Below the pieces are notes generated by a model. That model made no database searches and was not told where the DNA came from. It saw only the letters and a program-made list of their open reading frames with translations. A program made the translations under genes and the position numbers. Shown piece by piece: positions 7,389 to 15,781 of a DNA stretch of 64,000 nt (within the stretch, counting starts at the first letter, position 1; each line of letters begins with the position of its first letter). Origin of the DNA: an uncultured Hyphomicrobiales bacterium (GTDB taxonomy: Bacteria; Pseudomonadota; Alphaproteobacteria; Rhizobiales; Beijerinckiaceae); the NCBI GenBank assembly GCA_903847605.1, contig CAINED010000087.1:33359-97358 (forward strand), given 5' to 3'.

Positions 7389-8558
7389 TCACCCCGTCTT
7401 CGCAAAAAGCTCCCGACCGATCAGCATGCGCCTGATCTCGCTTGTGCCCGCGCCAATCTCGTAAAGTTTCGCGTCGCGCAAGAGGCGGCCCGTCGCGTAA
7501 TCGTTGATATAGCCGTTGCCGCCCAGAAGCTGGATCGCATCGAGCGCTATCTTCGTCGCCTTCTCGGCGGCGTAGAGGATGGCGCCGGCGGCGTCCTCGC
7601 GTGTCGTCCTGCCCTTGTCGCAGGCTTTGGCGACCGCATAGACATAGGCCTTGCAGGCGTTCATGCCGACATACATGTCGGCAATCTTGCCCTGCACGAG
7701 TTGAAATTCGCCGATCGCCTGTCCGAACTGCTTGCGCTCGTGCACATAGGGCAGCGCGATATCCATCGCCGCCTGCATGATGCCGAGCGGGCCGGCGGCG
7801 AGCACGACGCGCTCGTAATCGAGACCTGACATCAGCACGTTGACGCCGCGCCCGACATTGCCGAGCACGTTCTCTTCGGGCACTTCGCAATCCTGAAACA
7901 CCAGTTCGCACGTGTCTGAGCCGCGCATGCCCAACTTGTCGAGCTTCTGATGCGTCGAAAAACCCTTCATGCCCTTTTCGATGATGAAGGCGGTGATGCC
8001 GCGCGAACCGGCATTGGGATCGGTCTTCGCATAGACGATCAGCGTCTCGGCGACGGGACCGTTGGTGATCCACATCTTGTTGCCGTTGAGGATGTAGCGG
8101 TCGCCCTTCCTGTCCGCGCGCGTCTTCATCGAAACGACATCCGACCCCGCGCCGGGTTCCGACATCGCGAGCGCGCCGACATGCTCGCCCGAAATGAGCT
8201 TCGGCAGGTATTTCGCCTGCTGCGCCTTGTTGCCGTTGCGCCGCAACTGGTTCACGCAGAGATTGGAATGCGCGCCGTAACTGAGCCCGACACTTGCCGA
8301 GGCGCGGCTGACCTCCTCCATCGCAATGCAATGTTCGAGATAGCCGAGGCCGGAGCCGCCGAGTTCTTCCTCCACGGTGATTCCATGCAGGCCGAGTTCG
8401 CCCATGCGCGGCCACAAATCGCGCGGAAACATATTGCTGCGGTCGATGTCTTCGGCGCGCGGCGCGATCTCCTTCGCGGCGAATGCCCGCGTCGTCTCGC
8501 GAATCGCGTCCGCCATTTCTCCGAGATCGAAATCGAAACTGCTGGAATTCGGGATCAT
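7389..8558 (-). CDS. ivd: Isovaleryl-CoA dehydrogenase
   Basis: 389 residues from ATG 8558, which has GGAGG five to six bases upstream. A complete FAD acyl-CoA dehydrogenase: substrate/FAD segments [17 protein letters not shown] and [20 protein letters not shown], and C-terminal [19 protein letters not shown]. The segment [17 protein letters not shown] carries the glutamate on helix G that serves as catalytic base in isovaleryl-CoA dehydrogenases rather than the usual late position, which supports this substrate. It oxidises isovaleryl-CoA to 3-methylcrotonyl-CoA in leucine breakdown, passing electrons to ETF. The methylcrotonyl-CoA carboxylase genes often found with it are not adjacent. Confidence 0.85.
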   Translation of the reverse strand: MIPNSSSFDFDLGEMADAIRETTRAFAAKEIAPRAEDIDRSNMFPRDLWPRMGELGLHGITVEEELGGSGLGYLEHCIAMEEVSRASASVGLSYGAHSNLCVNQLRRNGNKAQQAKYLPKLISGEHVGALAMSEPGAGSDVVSMKTRADRKGDRYILNGNKMWITNGPVAETLIVYAKTDPNAGSRGITAFIIEKGMKGFSTHQKLDKLGMRGSDTCELVFQDCEVPEENVLGNVGRGVNVLMSGLDYERVVLAAGPLGIMQAAMDIALPYVHERKQFGQAIGEFQLVQGKIADMYVGMNACKAYVYAVAKACDKGRTTREDAAGAILYAAEKATKIALDAIQLLGGNGYINDYATGRLLRDAKLYEIGAGTSEIRRMLIGRELFAKTG

Positions 8559-8782
8559 TTCGCCCTCCGCGGCGCTGCGCCAAAATTTCTCCAGAGATAG
8601 ACCAGCGACGCCGAGAGCGGAACACGCACTTTCGCAAGGGTCAGGCCCCGGCATTCCTCCTCATTTCCCGGCATTTTGGCGGGTTCTCCGAAACCGCAAC
8701 GTTTTCAACGCGGGATGCTTTACGCGGGGCAGGTCCATGACGCATACTGGCGCGAAGGGTTCAATCGATTGGGAGTGTGCCG

Positions 8783-9661
8783 ATGTTTCGCGCCGGAGCC
8801 AGCCTGCTGGCGTCCTTCATTGCTCTCGGATTTCTCGCGCCGGCGGCGATTGCCCCCAAGGCGCAGGCGCAACAGGCCCAGCCCGGCAACGAGGCCGAAA
8901 TCGCCTTCTGGAACAGCATCAAGGACTCCCAGACGGCGGCCGAATTCGAGGCCTATCTACAGGCTTTCCCGAACGGGTTGTTTGCGCCTCTGGCGCGCCT
9001 GCGCGTCCAGCAGTTGGCGTCAGGGGGAGGCCAGCCGCCGCAGCCGCAGGGCCAACCACCACAACCATTTCAGACGCCGCCGCAGCAACAGCGGCCGCCG
9101 CAGAACGCCTTCGTCGACACGACCGACCGCAACCTCGTCGCGGAGGTTCAGAACAAGCTGTTCAATCTGAATTACAACATCAGGCGTTTCGACGGCGTGT
9201 TCGATACGGCGACGCGCGACGCGATCCGCGACTGGCAGCGGCGCATTGAGGCGAATCCCGACGGGCAACTGACCGAAGCGCTGCTGACGCGCCTGCGCAA
9301 TTCCAAGGTGCCGGAAGTTTGGGGCGCAGTCGCCTATACGGCGAGCGGCACCATCGGCCAGACATGGAACCGCGCCAGCCGCCGCGAGGCGGAAGAAGTT
9401 GCGCGCAACGAATGCCTGCGTCGCGCAGGCCGTCGCGCCTCCTGCGATACGCTTTCCGCGGCGGATTCCGCCTGTCTCGCGGTGGCGACGTATAATGCCA
9501 CCACCGGCGGCACTCGCTACTACGGCGCGCGCGTCTCGCTGCAGCCGGATCTCGCCCGCGCGATCAGCAATGCCTTGCAACAATGTCAGGACGCCGAACG
9601 CAGCCGCGGCACCTGCGTCAACCGCATCGCTTTCTGCGCCAACGGCAGCCATCAGAGATAA
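8783..9661 (+). CDS. Exported DUF4189 protein with PG-binding-like domain, copy 1
   Basis: About 292 residues; GGGAG lies 7 bases before ATG 8783. Order of parts: signal peptide; a WNSIKDSQTAAEFEAYLQAFP helical unit seen in many alphaproteobacterial exported proteins; a Gln/Pro-rich linker (about residues 80-110); a peptidoglycan-binding-like segment (VQNKLFNLNYNIRRFDGVFD then AIRDWQ); and a C-terminal DUF4189-like domain (WGAVAYTASGTIGQTWNRAS followed by paired cysteines). This suggests a periplasmic or envelope-associated protein that contacts the cell wall. It is followed after 49 bases by a close paralogue. Confidence 0.75.
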   Translation: MFRAGASLLASFIALGFLAPAAIAPKAQAQQAQPGNEAEIAFWNSIKDSQTAAEFEAYLQAFPNGLFAPLARLRVQQLASGGGQPPQPQGQPPQPFQTPPQQQRPPQNAFVDTTDRNLVAEVQNKLFNLNYNIRRFDGVFDTATRDAIRDWQRRIEANPDGQLTEALLTRLRNSKVPEVWGAVAYTASGTIGQTWNRASRREAEEVARNECLRRAGRRASCDTLSAADSACLAVATYNATTGGTRYYGARVSLQPDLARAISNALQQCQDAERSRGTCVNRIAFCANGSHQR

Positions 9662-9710
9662 GTACTCGGCACAGTTTCAGGTCCACGCGAAGATTGGTTG
9701 GAGAAGAGCC

Positions 9711-10577
9711 ATGATCCGTTCCCGCAGCATTTTCCTCGCAGCTTTCATCGCCTTCGGCGCCGCAGGCGTCGCGACCCTGCAGCCGCAGCCCGCTTTCGCG
9801 CAAAGCGACGCGGAAATCGCCTTCTGGAACAGCATCAAGGATTCCAAGAACGCGGCCGAATATCAGGCCTATCTGCAGGCCTTCCCGAGCGGCGTCTTCG
9901 CGCCGCTGGCGCGTCTGCGCGTGCAGCAACTCGGCGGCAGCGCCGGCGCACAGCCGCCGCAACAACAACAGCAGCCGCCTCGTCAGCCGCCGCAGCAGCA
10001 GTTCCAGCCGCCGCGCCAGGCCGGCGGTGTCGACATGAACAATACGCAGCTCGTCGCGGAGATTCAGTCGAAACTTTATAACCTCAATTACGACATCAAG
10101 CGCTTCGACGGCGTCCCCGATAACGAGACGACGACCGCCATTCGCGAATGGCAGGAGCGCATCAACGTTGAGGCGACCGGCATTCTGACCGACGCGCTGC
10201 TGCAGCGCCTGCGCAACTCGCGCATTCCCGCCGTCTGGGGATCGCTTGCCTATACTGCCAACGGCACGATCGGCCGCGCGTGGAATCGCGCGACACGTCA
10301 GGAAGCGGAGGAAGCCGCGCTCGCCGAATGCCGCCGCCGCGCCGGACGCAACGCCGATTGCAGCACGCAATCGGCCGCAGACTCGGCCTGTCTCGCCGCG
10401 GCGACCTATCGCGCCACCATCGGGGAAACCGTTTACTACGGCGCGCGCGTCTCGCTGAAACCGCGCCTGCAGGAAGCCATAGACGGGGCGATGCAGCAAT
10501 GCCAGGCAGCCGAGCGCAGCAACGGCACCTGCGAGAGCCGCATTTCCTTCTGCGCCAACGGCAGCCACGAGAGATAA
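9711..10577 (+). CDS. Exported DUF4189 protein with PG-binding-like domain, copy 2
   Basis: 288 residues, same layout as the preceding gene: leader ending near PAFAQ, IAFWNSIKDSKNAAEYQAYL, a linker almost wholly of Gln, Pro and Arg, then VAEIQSKLYNLNYDIKRFDG and the DUF4189-like part starting VWGSLAYTANGTIGRAWNR and ending RISFCANGSHER. GGAGAAGAG precedes the ATG. The two genes match along nearly their whole length, so this is a tandem duplication; the linkers differ most. Same strand, 49-base gap and both with their own ribosome site suggest co-transcription. Function is unknown. Confidence 0.75.
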   Translation: MIRSRSIFLAAFIAFGAAGVATLQPQPAFAQSDAEIAFWNSIKDSKNAAEYQAYLQAFPSGVFAPLARLRVQQLGGSAGAQPPQQQQQPPRQPPQQQFQPPRQAGGVDMNNTQLVAEIQSKLYNLNYDIKRFDGVPDNETTTAIREWQERINVEATGILTDALLQRLRNSRIPAVWGSLAYTANGTIGRAWNRATRQEAEEAALAECRRRAGRNADCSTQSAADSACLAAATYRATIGETVYYGARVSLKPRLQEAIDGAMQQCQAAERSNGTCESRISFCANGSHER

Positions 10578-10666
10578 CTTCAGCGCGCTTGCAATCGTCG
10601 GAGTGGGCCAGCATCATCAGGCGTGACGCGGACGAAACAACGTCTGCGCACATCGGGAGGCGGCTC

Positions 10667-11764
10667 ATGGGTGCGCGATCGAACTGCGTGTCGTCGGAAC
10701 TTTCACCGTCTAAATGCCTGCGCCGCTGCGCGCTGCTGATATCGCTGGCGGCAGGCGCCTGCATCGCCGCTTCCACTTCATTTGCGCAGGACGCTGCCGC
10801 GCATTTCCGCGGCAAGACCGTCAACGTGCTCGTCGGCTTCGGGCCGGGCGGCGGCTATGACGGCTATGGTCAGTTGCTCGGTCAGTTCATCGGAAAATTC
10901 ATTCCGGGCGAGCCGCGCGTCATCGTCCGTCACATGCCCGGCGCGGGCTCCGTGACCATGCTCAATCACCTTTACAATGTCGCGGCCAAAGATGGCCTCA
11001 CCTTCGGCATCCCCGCCGCCGGCACGGCCTACACCCATCTCATCGGCATCGAGCGCGACAAGGCTGCGGCCAAATACGATGCGCAAAAGTTTTCCTGGCT
11101 CGGCTCGCTCGAAGCTTTTACGCCGATCGTATTCGCCTGGCACAAGACACGCTTTCGCACCATGGACGATCTGCGCCAGCACGAGTTCAACTACGGATCG
11201 AGCGGACCGACGACCGGGGGCGAAACCTATGCCGAGATGATGAACGTACTGCTCGGCACGAAGCTGAAGCCCGTGCGCGGCTACAAGGGCTCGAACGAAA
11301 TCGCGCTCGCCATCGAGCGTGGCGAACTCGACGGCATCGTCGGCTGGTGCTGGACCTGCGTGAAAGCGGACAAGCCGCAATATATCGCGGAGAAGACCGG
11401 TATCTTCATCGCACAATTTGGCGTCACGCCCGATCCCGAGATGAAAGCCAACGGCGTGCCGAATTTCCTCGACATGATCACAAATGATAACGATCGCAAG
11501 GCGGCGCATCTCGTGCTGGCGAACCTGGCCTTCGGCCGCCCCTTCGTCGCGCCGCCGGATTTGCCGCCTTTCGTCCTGCAGGCGTTGCGCAAGGCCTTCG
11601 TGGATATGGCGCGCGACAAGGAATTTCTCGAATATGCGAAAAAGACGCGGCGCGAAATCAACCTGATGTCCGGCGAGGAAATCGACAAGCTGCTGGCCGA
11701 AAGCTTTTCGCTTCCCAAGGAAATCGTGGCGAGGGCGGTGGCGATCTCTTCGCCACCGCCGTGA
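10667..11764 (+). CDS. Bug-like tripartite tricarboxylate receptor (divergent)
   Basis: 365 residues from ATG 10667, preceded by GGGAGG at 6 bases. The leader ends near STSFAQ; the mature start HFRGKTVNVLVGFGPGGGYD, then VRHMPGAGSVTMLNHLYNVA, match the Bug-receptor pattern (ligand loop with glycine-rich turn, then PGAGG-like helix). It is longer than typical Bug proteins and includes two cysteines in GWCWTCVK. Periplasmic binding of a carboxylate is expected; no TctA/TctB membrane genes are nearby. Confidence 0.75.
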   Translation: MGARSNCVSSELSPSKCLRRCALLISLAAGACIAASTSFAQDAAAHFRGKTVNVLVGFGPGGGYDGYGQLLGQFIGKFIPGEPRVIVRHMPGAGSVTMLNHLYNVAAKDGLTFGIPAAGTAYTHLIGIERDKAAAKYDAQKFSWLGSLEAFTPIVFAWHKTRFRTMDDLRQHEFNYGSSGPTTGGETYAEMMNVLLGTKLKPVRGYKGSNEIALAIERGELDGIVGWCWTCVKADKPQYIAEKTGIFIAQFGVTPDPEMKANGVPNFLDMITNDNDRKAAHLVLANLAFGRPFVAPPDLPPFVLQALRKAFVDMARDKEFLEYAKKTRREINLMSGEEIDKLLAESFSLPKEIVARAVAISSPPP

Positions 11765-11862
11765 GAGTGGCGAATAGAGTGGCGAATAGGGAGTAGCGAA
11801 TTGCGAATAGGTGAGGCAGCCACGCAGCTGCGCCTCTTCTACTCGCTACTCGCAATTCGCTC
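11765..11862. repeat. Intergenic heptamer-repeat hairpin, copy 1
   Basis: The left part repeats GCGAATA-like heptamers (GGCGAATAG, GTAGCGAATTGCGAATAG). After a GC-rich centre near 11811-11834 the right part carries the complement (CTACTCGCTACTCGCAATTC). The transcript could fold into a long imperfect hairpin. The same unit recurs at 48566, 49111 and 50747. It lies between the receptor gene and a muramidase-gene remnant. Confidence 0.65.
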
Positions 11863-11972
11863 CTACCTCTTCCCCGCCAGCCACTCCTGCCACTGCGCAG
11901 CGCTGCCATAAAAGGCGTTCTAGTCGACCTTACCCTTGATGCCGGGCACCGCGCCGTCGGATTGATGTGGCA
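11863..11972 (-). pseudogene. 3'-end remnant of a GH25 muramidase gene
   Basis: In the minus-strand frame this reads QSDGAVPGIKGKVD, stop (TAG in place of the lysine codon), NAFYGSAAQWQEWLAGKR, stop. It matches the last ~35 residues of the intact muramidase at 14883. On the DNA level 11875-11966 and 14895-14986 agree at 86 of 92 bases with no gaps. No more of the gene is present beyond about 11972. It is a dead fragment; the two copies lie on either side of the GGDEF-EAL gene in direct orientation. Confidence 0.8.
11875..11966 (-). repeat. 92-bp direct repeat flanking the GGDEF-EAL gene (left copy)
   Basis: Partner copy at 14895-14986, exactly 3,020 bases away, in the same orientation, 86 of 92 identical. 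The right copy is the functional 3' end of the muramidase gene. This arrangement is what an insertion with target duplication, or deletion between two tandem muramidase genes, would leave. Confidence 0.8.
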
Positions 11973-12386
11973 GACGTTCCAGTTGCGTCAATCTCCGATT
12001 ATGACAGTATCGCCACGATCTTTGCTTAACAATGCCTGTTCTCACGGGTTCGTGGACTGAATATCCGAAAATGCGCGGCAATTTAGCTGGCTTCACGGCG
12101 CATTTTTTCGCCTTAAACAAAACATCGCAATCATTGCGACAACGAATTATGACAGCGGCATGAATAATACCAACAATTGTACACGCAGTGTTTAACAAAG
12201 AGCCATATTTCACAGGCGTTTCAGCGCGTCTCAACACGCGCATACCACTGCGTTTAAATATATTTTTACAGCTATGGCTCAGCTTTTTCGCAATGTCTAA
12301 TCGCTTTGAAGGCTTCGCGGCGCCGCTCAGGCGAGGCGGAACTGCGCAGCGAATCTAGCACGATTTGCAATTTCCACGGTGAGCTA
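11973..12386. other. AT-rich gene-free stretch upstream of the GGDEF-EAL gene
   Basis: No credible gene. Base composition shifts to A+T, with TTTAAATATATTTTTACAG near 12252 and two copies of ATTATGACAG about 150 bases apart. A perfect 7-base-arm palindrome lies at 12125-12139. The composition suggests promoter or operator DNA for the downstream signalling gene, or foreign DNA carried in with it. No definite -35/-10 pair could be chosen. Confidence 0.5.
12125..12139. promoter_or_regulatory. Palindrome TCGCAAT-C-ATTGCGA
   Basis: Perfect seven-base arms around one base, in the AT-rich stretch about 250 bases before the GGDEF-EAL start. Size and symmetry fit a dimeric regulator site; no regulator gene is adjacent. 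Confidence 0.3.
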
Positions 12387-14870
12387 ATGACGGCCCAGCG
12401 GATTACCCAAGCTTATGACATTCCTCTTTTCTCTCTCGAGCGAAAATTCGAATATCTCGTCAAGGTGTGGCATGCCGCAAGAATCGTCGGGAATGACTTG
12501 CCGCCATTCGAGGAACTCGCGCTCGGCAGCCTGGGACGTCTCGCGGACGATGTCGCACTTGTGCGTTTTGATCCTGCAGGCCAGCACATGATACTTCGCG
12601 CGGGCCGGCGTTTCGAGAACGCCGTGGGCATGGCATGCAGCACATTGAAGGCGAGAAATCTGCCGCGCGTCCATTCGGCGCCGGTCATAAACGCGCTGAC
12701 GCGAGCGATCGAGTGCCGTCGTCCGGAAAGGCTGACCTATCATTCGCAAGTCGATGGTCTCGTAACAACCTACGAAATCATGGCATTGCCTCTCAATACA
12801 CGCTGGAGGGAACTCCTGGCGCTGGTGATCATTATGCCGCGCCCGGAACAACTCAATCTCTCCGATCTCATTATACGGTCTACATCCGACGGGCTGATGG
12901 CGCTCGCAGCACTAGCATCGGGCGACGGAAGTCCGACGGACTTTCGAATTCTGCAAGTCAACGCCGCAACAGCGCGACTATTTAATCGCGCCGAATCCGA
13001 ACTGCAGTTCGCAAGTCTCGGCGAATTGCTGGACTCGCTGAATTGCAGCGCGTCAATGCAACATTTCAGGCATGCCGTTACCATGGGCTCGAATAAGACG
13101 TTCGACCTCGAATTCGATTCGCCGGACGGCTCGATGTGCCTGCAGGTCAGCGCCATAGCCCTAGGCGAGATATTGGCGGTGACGCTGACCGACATTCGCG
13201 ACCTCAAAGCCCGCGAATCGTCCTTTCGTCTCTTGTTCGACGAAAACTCTGCTCCGATGTACGTTCGCAGTTGCCGGAGCGGCGCGTTTCTGCACGTCAA
13301 CCGGGCCGCCTGTGCGCTCTACGGCTACGAACGCGAAGAGCTAATTCGTCAGGGGTATGGAGCCCTCGGCGAATCCGGCCGTCACCCCTCTCCGGGCGCT
13401 ACGGATGTGCCACATGGACAGGCGGTCGATATTGTAACCCACCGCACGAAGTCCAATGCCGAGCGTGTCATTCTCGAATATACGCGCCAGATACAAATGG
13501 GCGGCGAACCTGCCGTTCTCTCGACAGTCGTCGATATAACAGCCAGGGTGCGCGCGGAGAGAGCTGTCGAGTTCCTCGCAAATCACGATCCGCTCACCAA
13601 GCTCGCGAACCGGCGGCTTTTTCAGCAATCTCTGGAGCAGGCCTTCGCCCTTCTGGCCGGCAATCAGACACCCTTCGCGCTTTTGTCGGTGGATCTCGAT
13701 GGGTTTAAAGACGTCAACGACAATCTCGGTCATGCGGCCGGCGACGCCTTGCTCAGGGACGTTGCGCATCGACTTTCGCGCACGTGCGAAGAGGCGACGC
13801 TCATAGCCAGACTGGGCGGCGATGAGTTCGCGGTTCTCCTGTCCAGTGCCGGTATTCAGGAACGAGCGGCGCTGATGGCGGGCGAAATCATCAATGCGCT
13901 CTCCCTGCCTGTGCGGCTCGAAGGTCATTCGATCTATATCGGCGCCACCATCGGCATAGCGCTGGCGCCTCGCGACGGACGCGATTCCGAAACGCTGTTG
14001 CGGCATGTCGATCATGCGCTCTATCGCGGCAAGCGAAGCAGGCGCGGCTCCTTCCAGTTCTTCTCGGCAGAAATGGCAGGCGAACTACGCCGCAGACATA
14101 ATCTGTCGCTCGACCTGCGCCGCGCCGTCGAGGATGGCCAGCTCCAACTTTATTTCCAGCCCATCCTGAGCGTCGCCAACGGCAGCCTGCAAGGCTTCGA
14201 AGCTCTCTTGCGCTGGAACCATCCGACGCTTGGTCTCGTATCTCCCGCCGAGTTTATTCCCATCGCGGAAGAAAACGGCTTGATCGTTCAAATCGGAGCA
14301 TGGGTCATTGCCGAGGCAGCGCGACAGGCCGCGACATGGCCGGACGCCCTGACCGTGTCGGTCAACGTCTCTGCAGTACAATTCAAGGACGAGAGCCTCG
14401 TTGAAATTGTGAAGCACGCTCTGTCACAATCCGGTTTGCCGGCGCGCAGGCTCAGCATCGAGGTGACCGAATCCGTTCTCCTGAGCGACAGCGAACAGAA
14501 TTGCCGGATTTTGCGCGAACTGCGCGCTCTCGGCGCGATCATTTCTCTCGACGATTTCGGCACGGGATATGCGAGCTTGAATTACCTGCAACACTTCATG
14601 TTCGACAGGATCAAGATCGACCGCTCGTTCGTGCGGCAGATGATGACGCGGCCGGATTCTCTGGCCATCGTGCGCGCCATCATTGGACTAAGCGCGAGTC
14701 TTGGAATCGGAGCTGTCGCCGAAGGCGTCGAAACGCGCGCACAGCTTGAAATGTTGCAGGCGGAAAAATGCGCAGAGGCGCAGGGCTTTCTGTTCAGCCG
14801 TCCCGTGCCGGAGCCGGAAGCACAACAGATCATTGCGACATATTTCCCATGGGCACAGCGAGTGGCCTGA
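12387..14870 (+). CDS. PAS-GGDEF-EAL cyclic-di-GMP signalling protein
   Basis: 827 residues from ATG 12387 (GGTGAG upstream); a TTG 81 bases earlier is possible. No membrane segment, so cytosolic. Layout: a PAS-like N-terminal sensor region (about 10-150), two PAS-like units (about 155-275 and 280-390), GGDEF (about 395-560) and EAL (about 575-820). The cyclase motif RLGGDEF is intact; the RxxD inhibitory site upstream of it is absent (EEAT instead). The phosphodiesterase shows FEALLRW, NVS, DDFGTGYASL and EGVET, all intact. Thus both synthesis and hydrolysis of c-di-GMP are possible. It is alone on this strand, bracketed by direct repeats of a muramidase 3' end. Confidence 0.9.
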   Translation: MTAQRITQAYDIPLFSLERKFEYLVKVWHAARIVGNDLPPFEELALGSLGRLADDVALVRFDPAGQHMILRAGRRFENAVGMACSTLKARNLPRVHSAPVINALTRAIECRRPERLTYHSQVDGLVTTYEIMALPLNTRWRELLALVIIMPRPEQLNLSDLIIRSTSDGLMALAALASGDGSPTDFRILQVNAATARLFNRAESELQFASLGELLDSLNCSASMQHFRHAVTMGSNKTFDLEFDSPDGSMCLQVSAIALGEILAVTLTDIRDLKARESSFRLLFDENSAPMYVRSCRSGAFLHVNRAACALYGYEREELIRQGYGALGESGRHPSPGATDVPHGQAVDIVTHRTKSNAERVILEYTRQIQMGGEPAVLSTVVDITARVRAERAVEFLANHDPLTKLANRRLFQQSLEQAFALLAGNQTPFALLSVDLDGFKDVNDNLGHAAGDALLRDVAHRLSRTCEEATLIARLGGDEFAVLLSSAGIQERAALMAGEIINALSLPVRLEGHSIYIGATIGIALAPRDGRDSETLLRHVDHALYRGKRSRRGSFQFFSAEMAGELRRRHNLSLDLRRAVEDGQLQLYFQPILSVANGSLQGFEALLRWNHPTLGLVSPAEFIPIAEENGLIVQIGAWVIAEAARQAATWPDALTVSVNVSAVQFKDESLVEIVKHALSQSGLPARRLSIEVTESVLLSDSEQNCRILRELRALGAIISLDDFGTGYASLNYLQHFMFDRIKIDRSFVRQMMTRPDSLAIVRAIIGLSASLGIGAVAEGVETRAQLEMLQAEKCAEAQGFLFSRPVPEPEAQQIIATYFPWAQRVA

Positions 14871-14882
14871 GCGCCACGCGGA

Positions 14883-15689
14883 TCAGCGCCTGCCCGCCAG
14901 CCACTCCTGCCACTGCGTGGCGCTGCCGTAAAAGGCGTTCTTGTCGACCTTGCCCTTGATGCCGGGCACAGCGCCGTCGGATTGATATTGCCAGAAGGTC
15001 CAGCGCCGGCCCGGATAAGGCGTTTCCGGCCCGTGCTTGGTCGAACGCACCCAGACATTGTAGTCGGCAAATTCGTTCGGGTGCATGATGCCGGCATAAA
15101 AGTCCACGGTCACGTAGATCACCGGCTTCTTGCCGTAGTGCCGCTCCATGTCGACGAGCATTTCGCGCATGTCGCGCAAAACTTCCTCGCGATGAAGCGT
15201 GCGCTTGCAGGTCCTGGATGTCGGCGTCGCCTCGACATCGAGCACCGGCGGCAACGCATGGGGGTCGACCGGCACGTTCCGCTTGAACCAGTCGATCTCC
15301 TCGTGCGGCTTTCTGCACCACCACACAAAATGATAGGCGCCGCGCGGCACGCCCGCGGCGCGCGCCGCATCCCAGTTCTGGCGGAATTTCGAGTCGAGGT
15401 GATCGGCCCCTTCAGTCGCCTTGATCCACGCGAATTTGACGCCCGAGCGCTTCACCGCGTGCCAGTCGATATTGCCCTGGTATTTGGAGACGTCGATGCC
15501 GTGAATGGGAAACTGGTTGGGATGCGTGCCGGCGAAATGCTCGTTGCCTGCGCCAGCGCGGCCGCCCTCGCCGTCGACATGTTCGAAAATCGGCGCAGGT
15601 CCGCCGCCGCCGCAACCCGCAAGCAGCAACAATCCCGCCAACAGCCCCGCTCGACGCGAGCCCGCTTTGAAAATTCTCATCGGCATCAT
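14883..15689 (-). CDS. GH25 muramidase, predicted lipoprotein
   Basis: 268 residues. The N-terminus has a basic start, hydrophobic stretch and LLAGC lipobox, so it is probably anchored as a lipoprotein in the envelope. The GH25 domain starts at GIDVSKYQGNIDW, with FAWIKATEGAD, GAYHF and PPVLDVEATP holding the acidic catalytic residues, and WTFWQYQSDG near the end. GH25 enzymes cleave the MurNAc-GlcNAc bond. A start at 15680 would still give a lipoprotein leader. Its last ~110 bases are duplicated as a remnant at 11863. Confidence 0.87.
   Translation of the reverse strand: MMPMRIFKAGSRRAGLLAGLLLLAGCGGGGPAPIFEHVDGEGGRAGAGNEHFAGTHPNQFPIHGIDVSKYQGNIDWHAVKRSGVKFAWIKATEGADHLDSKFRQNWDAARAAGVPRGAYHFVWWCRKPHEEIDWFKRNVPVDPHALPPVLDVEATPTSRTCKRTLHREEVLRDMREMLVDMERHYGKKPVIYVTVDFYAGIMHPNEFADYNVWVRSTKHGPETPYPGRRWTFWQYQSDGAVPGIKGKVDKNAFYGSATQWQEWLAGRR
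14895..14986 (-). repeat. 92-bp direct repeat flanking the GGDEF-EAL gene (right copy)
   Basis: This copy lies inside the intact muramidase gene, covering its last codons except the final three. See the left copy at 11875-11966; the six mismatches include the lysine codon that is TAG in the left copy. Confidence 0.8.
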
Positions 15690-15697
15690 CGGCTCAA

Positions 15698-15727
15698 ATT
15701 ATAGCGCAGACGGTAACGCTGCGTTAA
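15698..15727 (-). promoter_or_regulatory. Sigma-70-type promoter for the muramidase gene
   Basis: On the minus strand TTAACG (15727-15722) and a consensus TATAAT (15703-15698) are separated by 18 bases. The -10 ends 8 bases before the ATG at 15689, so the leader would be extremely short or translation starts at 15680. Confidence 0.5.
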
Positions 15728-15738
15728 CGGGCTTTCTG

Positions 15739-15779
15739 CGCATGTCCCGAAAAAGTCTGCAACTTTTTCGGGACATGCG
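15739..15779. repeat. 18-bp-arm inverted repeat after mgtE
   Basis: Perfect arms from 15739-15756 and 15762-15779 with a CTGCA loop; the arm contains TCCCGAAAAAGT. It starts three bases beyond the mgtE stop and could end its transcript, but no T-run follows on the minus strand. The same core recurs in the hairpin at 58086, so it is probably a dispersed repeat. Confidence 0.65.
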
Positions 15780-15781
15780 TT

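Noticed and set aside
11920..12243. 107-codon minus-strand frame ending in GIKGKVD
   Set aside because: Its C-terminus is the truncated muramidase remnant and the rest has no family; read as a pseudogene fragment instead.
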